Translations under genes and position numbers: made by a program
The notes under the pieces: generated by a model
The model's database searches: none
Told to the model about the DNA's origin: nothing
Seen by the model: only the letters and a program-made list of their open reading frames with translations
Part shown: one piece after another, positions 26,262 through 34,353 of the stretch
Numbering within the stretch: the first letter of the stretch is position 1
Layout of the letters: each line of letters opens with the position of its first letter
Assembly: GCF_026625565.1 (NCBI RefSeq)
Contig: NZ_CP112998.1
Coordinates: 1,738,501 to 1,802,500, forward strand
Source: Dyadobacter pollutisoli
GTDB taxonomy: Bacteria; Bacteroidota; Bacteroidia; Cytophagales; Spirosomataceae
Length of the DNA: 64,000 nt
Reading direction: 5' to 3'

Positions 26262-27218
26262 TCACCTGGATTTTTTGAAAAGTGCTTTCCGCTTGTAGTT
26301 CAGCGCTTTGAAATAGTAAGAAATAAACGTTTTGGTATTGACCAGGCCATGCAAGATTTTCAGTTGACGGACACTGACTAGGTTAGCATGGTACATCATG
26401 TATTTGTACAGCTTCTGCGTGCTGGATGCGTTCCTATCCAGCAATTTCTCCTTTTCCTCAGGGCTGAGCAGCGTCGAGTTATTGATGCTCGTTGCAATCC
26501 GCCTCCTGAATTGCAATTCGCCGGCCTGCATGATTTGAATGTTCCGGCTGGTATTTCTGTGGTGAATGCGGATCAGCGTTTTAGCCGCATCATTATCGCA
26601 GAAACTATAATGTGCGCCATTGATGGCGCACAGGAACCAGAATTCCCAATCTTCCGTGTAGTTACTGAACTCGGGAAAACCATTTACCTTTTCTATAATC
26701 TCTCGTCGTAGCATTGGACTGCTGACAACGGCAATGTTTGAATAAATCAATGTGTTAACGACTTCATAACCCGCTGCATTGACTTTTGGAAGCCAGTTAT
26801 GATTGTTCATTTCATAGTCGGGGTAGACAATGTCGGGCTTGTCTGTTTCGAAATACAGGTGATCTGTATAGGAAATGTCAGTCTCCGGATGCTGCTCCAT
26901 AAATTCGACTTGAATGGTCAGCTTTTCTTTGCTTAACAAATCATCTGCGTCCAGAAACTGGATGTAATCGCCTTTGGAATGCTTGAAACCCAAATTACGC
27001 GCTACCGAAACACCGCTGTTTTTCTGAACAATGTAGCTGATCCGTGAATCCTTTGCGGCAAACTTTCCGACGACTTCGCTGGTGTTGTCAGAGGAACCAT
27101 CGTCTACAACAATGGCCTCCCAATTCGTATAACTTTGGTCAAGAAGGTTTTCCAGGGTTTGCTCAATGACGAAACCGTAATTGTAGGACGGAATGATAAT
27201 GCTAACTAACTTACTCAT
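26262..27218 (-). CDS. Family 2 glycosyltransferase
   Basis: I start at 27218, where MSKLVSIIIPSYNYG gives the standard N-terminus and the ATG overlaps the previous gene's TGA (ATGA); the open frame extends 15 codons further. GT2 motifs: VVDDGSSDNTSEV, the DxD in IQFLDADDLLSKEKL, and FPEFSNYTEDWEFWF as the ED-containing acceptor-site motif. The 318-residue product is soluble. It belongs to the minus-strand surface-glycan unit. Confidence 0.9.
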   Translation of the reverse strand: MSKLVSIIIPSYNYGFVIEQTLENLLDQSYTNWEAIVVDDGSSDNTSEVVGKFAAKDSRISYIVQKNSGVSVARNLGFKHSKGDYIQFLDADDLLSKEKLTIQVEFMEQHPETDISYTDHLYFETDKPDIVYPDYEMNNHNWLPKVNAAGYEVVNTLIYSNIAVVSSPMLRREIIEKVNGFPEFSNYTEDWEFWFLCAINGAHYSFCDNDAAKTLIRIHHRNTSRNIQIMQAGELQFRRRIATSINNSTLLSPEEKEKLLDRNASSTQKLYKYMMYHANLVSVRQLKILHGLVNTKTFISYYFKALNYKRKALFKKSR

Positions 27219-28147
27219 AACCATTTTTTTATCTTGCTCCCCCAGGTTTTTCGTAGTACCCAAAAGAATTTGCTTCTGTTGGATTTTTTAAGCAGACTAA
27301 GTAGTATCTCTTTATGATTCCAGATGGCAAGGCCATAAGAAATACCGGCAATTGAATTGTTTCTTTGGATACTCAATGCATGCAGTTTGACAATAAAGCT
27401 CTTCGATTTTCCATTTGCCTTTTCGGCGCATAGCTGTAACCATTCACTTTCGCTCTTCAATTCCTCTAACTTCTGATTACTGCTTTTTGATGCAGAATGC
27501 ATAGCCAGTATATCTGTATTATTCTTACCATGCTGCCGGTACTGCACAAGAGGTTGGTTTACAAAATCGATTGTACCGTGCGTTGTGGCAATGTAAGCCA
27601 GCCATTGATCGTAATGGAATTTTTCTGGAAACGGGAGCGCGAGCGGAAGAACCGAGTTTTTCATCAAAATGCTATGACCTGAAACGCAGTTGAGATACAA
27701 AAATACTTCTGGACGATCGCCTCTGTAAAAGTTGAATTTGTCTGATATTTTCGTTCCCATCGATTTCCCTGTACGGTCCATGAACAGGGAATCGTGGTAA
27801 ACCATTAAATTTTCCTTTATCGCTTCCAGTTGGAATTTTAACTTATCCTTATCCCAGATATCATCCTGGTCACAGATAGCAATGTATTCTCCTTTACAGA
27901 GTTTTAACGCTTTTTCGAAATTCTTGTTATAACCTAGATTTTGATCGTTGTAATGGACATGAAACCGCGCATCGCACTCGGCATATGCTTTTATAATATC
28001 CCGGGTTTCATCTTGCGAGCAATCATCGACAACAACTATTTCCCAGTTATTTACACTTTGCGCAAGAATGGAATCGAGTTGTTGTTTCAAAAAATCGCTG
28101 CCATTGTATGTACACAAGGCTATCGAGATCAGCGGTTTACTTTCCAT
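27215..28147 (-). CDS. Family 2 glycosyltransferase
   Basis: A 310-residue GT2 enzyme: PLISIALCTYNGSDFLKQQL, VVDDCSQDETRDI, and YIAICDQDDIWDKDKL carrying the DxD motif. It resembles rhamnosyl/N-acetylglucosaminyl-type transferases of O-antigen loci, though specificity is not readable. The ATG directly follows the TAA of the ABC exporter gene, and its own TGA overlaps the next ATG, so translation is probably coupled along the unit. Confidence 0.92.
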   Translation of the reverse strand: MESKPLISIALCTYNGSDFLKQQLDSILAQSVNNWEIVVVDDCSQDETRDIIKAYAECDARFHVHYNDQNLGYNKNFEKALKLCKGEYIAICDQDDIWDKDKLKFQLEAIKENLMVYHDSLFMDRTGKSMGTKISDKFNFYRGDRPEVFLYLNCVSGHSILMKNSVLPLALPFPEKFHYDQWLAYIATTHGTIDFVNQPLVQYRQHGKNNTDILAMHSASKSSNQKLEELKSESEWLQLCAEKANGKSKSFIVKLHALSIQRNNSIAGISYGLAIWNHKEILLSLLKKSNRSKFFWVLRKTWGSKIKKWL

Positions 28148-29968
28148 TTAGGCTTCTGTAAATTGCTGCATGTCAATCAGTCGCTTATACAGACCGTCGT
28201 GTGCGATCAGTTCCAAATGATTTCCTTGTTCAACAATTTTTCCATCCTCCAAAACCAATATGGTGTCTGCTCGTTGAATGGTGCTCAACCTGTGGGCGAT
28301 AACCAGGGAAGTCCTGTTCTGCATCAGATTATTGAGCGCTTCCTGCACCAGTTTCTCCGATTCAGTGTCCAGCGCGGACGTGGCTTCATCCAAAAGCATA
28401 ATGGGCGGATTTTTCAATACGGCCCTGGCGATACAAATGCGCTGCTTTTGTCCTCCTGAGAGTTTCATGCCCCGGTCACCAATGTTGCTATCGTAGCCAT
28501 TTTCGGTGTCCATGATGAAGTCGTGCGCATTGGCGATCCTGGCAGCAGCTTCCACTTGTTCCATGGTAGCCGAGGGATTACCAAATGCAATGTTCTGATA
28601 AATGGTGTCATTGAAAAGCATCGATTCCTGGTTGACGAAACCGAACATCGACCACAGTGATTCCTGTTTGATTTTTTTCAAATTGATCCCGTCAATCGTT
28701 ACACTTCCTTCCTGAGCATCGATAAATCGCGGTATCAGATCCATTAAGGTCGATTTTCCACCACCCGACGGGCCGACCAGGGCCACCGTTTTACCTTTTG
28801 GAATCGTTAGATTGATACCTTTCAGCACCGGCCGGGAAGGATAGGCAAAAGAAAGGTTTTCGAGCCTGATGGCATCATTGAATTCATGAATGTCGATCGC
28901 ATCAGGGGCGTCGTTGATCTCAGGTTTTTCATCAATCAGTTCGAGTACGCGCTCGCCGGCTGCAATACCTGCATGAATGGTGCTGAAAGAGTCCGTCAGC
29001 GCTTTGGCTGGCCGCATGACCTGCGAAAATATTGCAATGTAAGCCACGAAATCCGATACGCTCAATTCCGACTGGTTGTCCAGAATGAGAGAGCCGCCAT
29101 ACAGAACGATGAGCGCCACCATCGTCACCCCCAGGAATTCCGAAACCGGCGAGCTGAGCTGTTGTCTCCGCGCCATCTTACGGCCCAGATCTGAGTACCG
29201 AATGTTTTCCTGGTGAAACTTGTCTTTGATTTCCTCGGTAGCATTAAATGCTTTAATCACTTTAATACCCGATAATGCTTCATCAAGGTAGCTGATCATG
29301 AGCCCGAAAAGATGCTGCGCCTGACTGGCCTGCTCTTTGAGCCTTTTTACAATTTTTGAAATCAGAAATGCCGATACCGGTATGACCAAAATCGCGAAAA
29401 GGGTCAGTTTAACCGAAGTAGCAAAGAGCATGAATATATAAGCCAGCAATTGCAACGGTTCCTTGAAGACTACCTGTAATGTACCGGTGACTGAAAATTG
29501 CACGACCTGCACATCGGAGGCGATTTTGGCAATAATGTCGCCTTTTCTCTGGTTGCTGAAATAGCCTACATGCATGTTCATGACATTGTTGAAAACCGTT
29601 TTTCTCAGGTTTAGCAATGTATGAATCCGCAGGTTTTCCATGACCCTCTGCGAGAAATACTTGAATATATTGGAGAGCAGAACTGAAACGACAATCACTC
29701 CGCAAACCAGCTGCAAAGCTCCGTGCGGACCGTAAGTAAGGTTTGCCTGCTGGGCGTAGTAACTCAGTGAGCTGGTGACCTCCAACAGGCTTTCAGGTTT
29801 TTCGATAAGCTCTCCTCCTTGGTTGGAAAACAGCGTACTAAATAGAGGGGCAAGCAGTGCCAGATTTAATGTGCTAAAAATTACTCCCAGAACTGTGAAA
29901 ATGATGTAGGGAAACGCAAATCGGGCAATGGGTTGGGCAAAAGATAATAATCTGAAGTATGTTTTCAT
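28148..29968 (-). CDS. MsbA-like ABC exporter, fused permease and ATPase
   Basis: A 606-residue half-transporter. The N-terminal region (to about 330) holds six predicted membrane helices of the type I ABC exporter fold. The C-terminal ATPase has Walker A GPSGGGKST (near 397), Q-loop FVNQESMLF, signature LSGGQKQRICIARA (near 506), Walker B PIMLLDEATSALD and the switch His in VIAHRLST. MsbA-like exporters flip lipid A core or lipid-linked glycans across the inner membrane. Lying among four glycosyltransferase genes on this strand, it most likely exports their lipid-linked product. Confidence 0.92.
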   Translation of the reverse strand: MKTYFRLLSFAQPIARFAFPYIIFTVLGVIFSTLNLALLAPLFSTLFSNQGGELIEKPESLLEVTSSLSYYAQQANLTYGPHGALQLVCGVIVVSVLLSNIFKYFSQRVMENLRIHTLLNLRKTVFNNVMNMHVGYFSNQRKGDIIAKIASDVQVVQFSVTGTLQVVFKEPLQLLAYIFMLFATSVKLTLFAILVIPVSAFLISKIVKRLKEQASQAQHLFGLMISYLDEALSGIKVIKAFNATEEIKDKFHQENIRYSDLGRKMARRQQLSSPVSEFLGVTMVALIVLYGGSLILDNQSELSVSDFVAYIAIFSQVMRPAKALTDSFSTIHAGIAAGERVLELIDEKPEINDAPDAIDIHEFNDAIRLENLSFAYPSRPVLKGINLTIPKGKTVALVGPSGGGKSTLMDLIPRFIDAQEGSVTIDGINLKKIKQESLWSMFGFVNQESMLFNDTIYQNIAFGNPSATMEQVEAAARIANAHDFIMDTENGYDSNIGDRGMKLSGGQKQRICIARAVLKNPPIMLLDEATSALDTESEKLVQEALNNLMQNRTSLVIAHRLSTIQRADTILVLEDGKIVEQGNHLELIAHDGLYKRLIDMQQFTEA

Positions 29969-30082
29969 TATTCCATTAGTGGCATAACTGCATATGCCTA
30001 AAAGTAAAATAGCCGGAAATTAAAAAATTTCCGGTTGGGGATGCAAATTAATGCTAATCACTGGAAAGTGTGCAGTTCGGTG

Positions 30083-31066
30083 TTATAATTTAATTACCTG
30101 CTTGTATTTAAGCATGATATGGATATTTTCAATTACGTCGATAATGCCAATATTGGATTTGTAAGTTTTCATCTGCTTTTTAAATGCAGTCTTCTTCATT
30201 TTCAGCTCATTGATATTTCTCAGAAAATCAACGTATGCCTGCGCTTTGTAAAACTGGAGTGTCAGTATACTCGGCAATACATCGCTCAAAATCACCTGTA
30301 AATGGTAAAAGTTAAGATCGGCGCCCTGCAAATGCAAGTGATGCATATAGTACCGGTTCCGGAAATAGATCCTCTTAACCGAATAGCTGTCTTTATGGCC
30401 TTTGGTGGTCGCAGAAACTTCGTGACGGCAAACAGCATTGTGCTCATAATAGCATTTCCAGCCCAGTCTCCATGCACGGATCGACATTTCCTGATCTTCT
30501 CCGTAATACGGATTAAACATTTCGTTAAACCCGTTGATTTCTTTCAGCTTTCTGGTATCCATCAACGCGATGGCGCCTGAGAGATAAAAAGTAGGGGTGA
30601 GGCTGTCTGAATCCTTCAAATAAAAGAAGTTGCTGGGTTTGATCTTCCTGCCCAAAATCCTCGGAGATCTGGCCGCATCGAGGATGTTGTCATCTTCCAT
30701 ACCGATAATCCGGCCCATAACGCCAAATGTATCTTCGAGCTCAAAATACTTGTACAGTTTTTCAAAATAACCTTCTTCCAAAGTCACGTCGGTGTTGAGA
30801 AGAAAAATAAGATCATTGGTAGCCTTTTGTATACCCAGGTTACAGGTATGGGCGAAGCCCGAATTGATCTCTTTACGAATGACGGTAACCTTGCTACCAT
30901 AATGATTTTCAAGGTATTCCACCGAGTCATCCGTGGAAGCATCATCGACGACAATGATCTGAACTTTTGTTCCTAGTCCGTTGAGTATCTTATAGTTATT
31001 CTCAAAATACTTTTCGAATAAGTGCTTTCCGTTAAAATTCGGAATTACAACTGAGATGCTTCTCAT
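30083..31066 (-). CDS. Family 2 glycosyltransferase (rhamnosyltransferase-like)
   Basis: A 327-residue GT2 protein, first gene of the minus-strand glycan unit: ISVVIPNFNGKHLFEKYFEN, VVDDASTDDSVEYLE, DLIFLLNTDVTLEEGYFE (DxD region) and NPYYGEDQEMSIRAWRLGWK as the ED-containing acceptor motif. This last motif resembles the WbbL-like group, but a rhamnose donor is only a guess. A helical basic C-terminal tail may bind the membrane. It is followed after 114 bases by the ABC exporter gene. Confidence 0.9.
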   Translation of the reverse strand: MRSISVVIPNFNGKHLFEKYFENNYKILNGLGTKVQIIVVDDASTDDSVEYLENHYGSKVTVIRKEINSGFAHTCNLGIQKATNDLIFLLNTDVTLEEGYFEKLYKYFELEDTFGVMGRIIGMEDDNILDAARSPRILGRKIKPSNFFYLKDSDSLTPTFYLSGAIALMDTRKLKEINGFNEMFNPYYGEDQEMSIRAWRLGWKCYYEHNAVCRHEVSATTKGHKDSYSVKRIYFRNRYYMHHLHLQGADLNFYHLQVILSDVLPSILTLQFYKAQAYVDFLRNINELKMKKTAFKKQMKTYKSNIGIIDVIENIHIMLKYKQVIKL

Positions 31067-31881
31067 TAATCATACAATTTAGTGTAGAGTATATAGTGTT
31101 CCTATAATGCTATATTTAAGTTACTTGGATGTTAGCGACACAAAAAATAAACCGCCTTCCAAACGGCGTATATGCTACTTCATTGTTTCCGGCGGCAAAA
31201 TCATCGCCCCCGTGTATCAATAATCGAGCCAGTTTTCAATAGATCGCAGCGCTTGCACTCAAAGTATATACGCCTGTGCTGTGACCTTTAACTTTCAGTT
31301 AGGGCACAAAAATTCTTGCAGGATTTTTGATCCCGTTTTTGAACTTTTATTTTTTTCTGATGAGGGGGGATTGAGTAAGTCTGGGAGCTGCTAAGTTTTC
31401 TCAGACATTAGTGGTAAGCTGTTTTCAGTATTATACAAACACTTTATTTGATTATAGTCACTTTTTGTTACTATACCTGAAAAATGCGGGCTTCGTTGCA
31501 GCCAAGATATATTATTTACTAGATCAGTCATCACGTTCGTCCTTTTTATTTTTCCAAGCTGCTTCATGGCTATTGTAATTTCAGCTTCAAGTAATAGGAA
31601 CCAATAAGCCAGGAAATGGTTGGAAAATGAATGAAGGAATTTGTAATTAATTTAAGTTGACCGTCTAATTATTAAACGGAAATACCTCTGTTTCAATTTC
31701 TAAAAACCATTGAAAAGAGAAGGAAAAATGTTCAATGTGAGAAAAAAAATACTCAATTCGACAAGCAGTTTATGGAGAGAATCACCAGAAATTTAATTGT
31801 CTGATATCTCACCAACTTTTTGCTGCGAGACTTTGTTCATCAGTTTAGCTCGACGTTTCGGGCATACCAAACCACCTGATA
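31067..31881. other. Long intergenic region with a possible decayed gene end
   Basis: About 815 AT-rich bases between divergent genes. On the minus strand, 31217-31296 can be read in two adjoining frames as KVKGHSTGVYTLSASA and ALRSIENWLDY, ending in TGA. About 50 bases further on comes a hairpin (CGCC...GGCG) with a T-rich flank on that strand (around 31145-31172). This could be the tail and terminator of a lost gene, but the evidence is thin. The rest shows nothing I can name; it must contain both divergent promoters. Confidence 0.4.
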
Positions 31882-33063
31882 ATGACTAATAGTACCGAGA
31901 TAAACATTGCAACCGGCGACTCCGTGCCTGTAACTACTTATAAGGCAGCTCGTTCTGTTGCGGGGTTTGTTGCCGATCATTTTGAACGTCATCATCAATC
32001 GGTCAAGATTCACTATGAGCAGGAGCTGGCCCCTAAACCTGATGCACGTATCATTGAAACCATCATTGATACCACTTTCTGGGCTAGCCTGCGCAGAGAA
32101 GAGGGCAGGTCTCCCAAAGTTTCGATTGCATTTTTGCCTCCCGAATGCGCGGAGCATCCATTGATATTCAGTGAGAAATTGGCTCTTACCGCCAATACCC
32201 TTACCAAGCTTGCACCTGCTGTGGAGCGTTCCGGCATTCATTTGGGCGTATGGCTGGAAGGTAATGAGCTCAGGATCTGGGGCACTACCCGCGTCATTCC
32301 AGGGCTATGCTTTGTACTGGAAGTAATCGAACCCGGTATGTTGGTGATCAAGCACCGCAGGGTCGATGGCTTTGGGAAATTTGTCAATGTTGCGGTTCTA
32401 AAGGGTGATCAGGTCAAAATCGTCAATGAAGAAAGCGGCAGAGTGAGGGACTGTCCTTCGGTGATCAATTCCATGATCGGTTTTACTTCGTCAAATTTGT
32501 GGAATGACTCGCTCAATTTGCTTGTTCAGCTGGCAGTGTCCATGCGCAGTCATGAGCGGGGCGGAATTTTGCTGGTAGTGCCGAAAGGCAAAGAAACTTG
32601 GCGTAAATCCATCATACACCCCATTACCTATCATGTGGAGCCTGCGTTTTCCGAGCTCGCCGAGCTACATAGCAAGTATGTCAACGAGCTGCACCCCATT
32701 ACCTGGCAAAGCCAGTTGACCTCCGCCATCAATAACCTGGCCGGATTGACTGCCGTGGACGGTGCCACCATCATCAATGATGGCTACGAGTTGCTGGCAT
32801 TTGGAGCAAAAATAGGACGGGCAGCCGACGGGCAACCGGTGGAAGAAATGTTGGTTACGGAACCGATTATAGGCAATGAAGGAATGGTGGTACATCCTGT
32901 GCAAAACGGCGGTACCAGACATTTGTCGGCAGCTCAGTTTGTGTATGACCAGCGTGATGCGATTGCCCTTGTCGCTTCTCAGGACGGCCGGTTCACGATC
33001 TTTTCATGGGCACCCTGCGAGAACAAAGTGCAGGCCCACCGGGTCGACGCGCTTCTTTTGTAG
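31882..33063 (+). CDS. DAC-like (diadenylate cyclase-related) sensor protein
   Basis: A 393-residue cytoplasmic protein. The C-terminal third resembles the DisA_N/DAC fold that makes c-di-AMP. It has VDGATIINDGYELLAFGAKI (the DGA motif, near 291) and GGTRHLSAAQFVYDQRDAIALVASQDG, in the position of the GTRHR...SE.TDA motif (near 343). The third residue of the RHR motif is Leu here, so cyclase activity is uncertain; the domain may only bind a nucleotide. The N-terminal two thirds (ARSVAGFVADHFERHHQS, LGVWLEGNELRIWGTTRVIPG) match the putative sensor domain I recall as DACNV. No membrane segment, and no obvious partner gene nearby. Confidence 0.78.
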   Translation: MTNSTEINIATGDSVPVTTYKAARSVAGFVADHFERHHQSVKIHYEQELAPKPDARIIETIIDTTFWASLRREEGRSPKVSIAFLPPECAEHPLIFSEKLALTANTLTKLAPAVERSGIHLGVWLEGNELRIWGTTRVIPGLCFVLEVIEPGMLVIKHRRVDGFGKFVNVAVLKGDQVKIVNEESGRVRDCPSVINSMIGFTSSNLWNDSLNLLVQLAVSMRSHERGGILLVVPKGKETWRKSIIHPITYHVEPAFSELAELHSKYVNELHPITWQSQLTSAINNLAGLTAVDGATIINDGYELLAFGAKIGRAADGQPVEEMLVTEPIIGNEGMVVHPVQNGGTRHLSAAQFVYDQRDAIALVASQDGRFTIFSWAPCENKVQAHRVDALLL

Positions 33064-33070
33064 GTAGGGC

Positions 33071-34186
33071 TTACAATGGAAACAATTCCAGCTGCTCGGG
33101 ATCGCGTGGCTTTTTCGACCTGATTTCAGGTTCCTGGAAATTGGAAAGTGATATGCCAAGCAACCTGACGGGTTTTTCTTCCAGATCTACCTTGCCAAGA
33201 AGCGATTTGGCAGTTTCAGTAATCGTGTCAATATCACCGACCGGTGCAGCAAAGGACAGGTTTCGGGTGATCTGGGTAAAATCACTGTATTTGATCTTCA
33301 ATGTAATGGTCCTCCCTTTCAGCTGGTTTTTGGTAAGCCGGTTGTATACGATCAGTCCGATGCGGTCCAGTTCTTTGTGCATTTCTTCCCGCGTGGTCAA
33401 ATCGTATGTAAACGTGTCTTCCGCGCCCAGTGATTTGGTTTCGCGGTGCGTTTGCACTTCCCGGTTATCAATTCCCCTCACGATTTTAAAGAAGAAATGT
33501 CCGGTTTTGCCAAAGTGCTTTACCAGCTCATCCTCAGAGAGTTTTTTAAGATCGGCACCTGTGAAAAGCTGCATACTCTTCATTTTATCGGCGGTAACCT
33601 TTCCTACACCAAAGAATTTTTCAACCGGAAGGTTATTGATAAAAGTCTCTACTTTGGAAGGGCCTACAAATGTCAGTCCGTCTGGCTTGTTAATGTCCGA
33701 GGCGATTTTAGCTACAAATTTATTGACAGATACCCCGGCGGAAGCTGTCAGGTTTAATTCCTCCTTGATCGCCTTTTTGATCTGAGAGGCAATCTCCATG
33801 GCTGAACCGATCTGTAATTTGTCCTCGGTCACGTCCAGAAATGCTTCGTCGAGCGACAACGGTTCGATCAGGTCGGTATATCGGGAAAAAATTTCCCTGA
33901 TGCTGCGCGAAACGTTCTTATAAACTTCGAATCTTGGATAGACAAAAATAATATCGGGACAGAGCTGTATGGCCTTTCTGGACGACATCGCAGACCTGAC
34001 GCCAAATTTCCGAGCTTCATAACTCGCCGTGGCTACAACGCCTCTGCCCGTTGGAGAACCTCCCACAGCCAATGGTTTACCCCGATACTCCGGAAAATCG
34101 CGCTGCTCGACAGACGCATAGAAAGCATCCATATCGATATGGATGATCTTGCGCAGCGGTGTCGACTGAATTTGGGACATTTGCAA
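33071..34186 (-). CDS. dinB: DNA polymerase IV (Y family)
   Basis: A 371-residue translesion polymerase with all Y-family landmarks: IIHIDMDAFYASVEQRDFPE (first metal Asp and steric residues), VATASYEARKFGVRSAM, LSLDEAFLDVTED (second acidic pair) and SAGVSVNKFVAKIASDINKPDG. A helix-hairpin-helix region (KFFGVGKVTADKMKSM) and the little finger follow. The C-terminus ends EQLELFPL, where QLELF fits the sliding-clamp-binding motif. It copies damaged DNA with low fidelity. No LexA-type box was identified upstream. It converges on the DAC-like gene with seven bases between the stops. Confidence 0.95.
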   Translation of the reverse strand: MQMSQIQSTPLRKIIHIDMDAFYASVEQRDFPEYRGKPLAVGGSPTGRGVVATASYEARKFGVRSAMSSRKAIQLCPDIIFVYPRFEVYKNVSRSIREIFSRYTDLIEPLSLDEAFLDVTEDKLQIGSAMEIASQIKKAIKEELNLTASAGVSVNKFVAKIASDINKPDGLTFVGPSKVETFINNLPVEKFFGVGKVTADKMKSMQLFTGADLKKLSEDELVKHFGKTGHFFFKIVRGIDNREVQTHRETKSLGAEDTFTYDLTTREEMHKELDRIGLIVYNRLTKNQLKGRTITLKIKYSDFTQITRNLSFAAPVGDIDTITETAKSLLGKVDLEEKPVRLLGISLSNFQEPEIRSKKPRDPEQLELFPL

Positions 34187-34353
34187 CTGTTTTAAATGCT
34201 AGTTCAGGAACGTTTATCTCAATTAAAAACAAATTAAATAATTTACAATTCGCATCACTTCGTAGTTTTTTTTCGTAGTTCTCTAATAATTACGTTTCAA
34301 TCTCTGATTTTGCGTTAAAACCATTCTGTCACACTGTATTCCTGTCGTCCATA

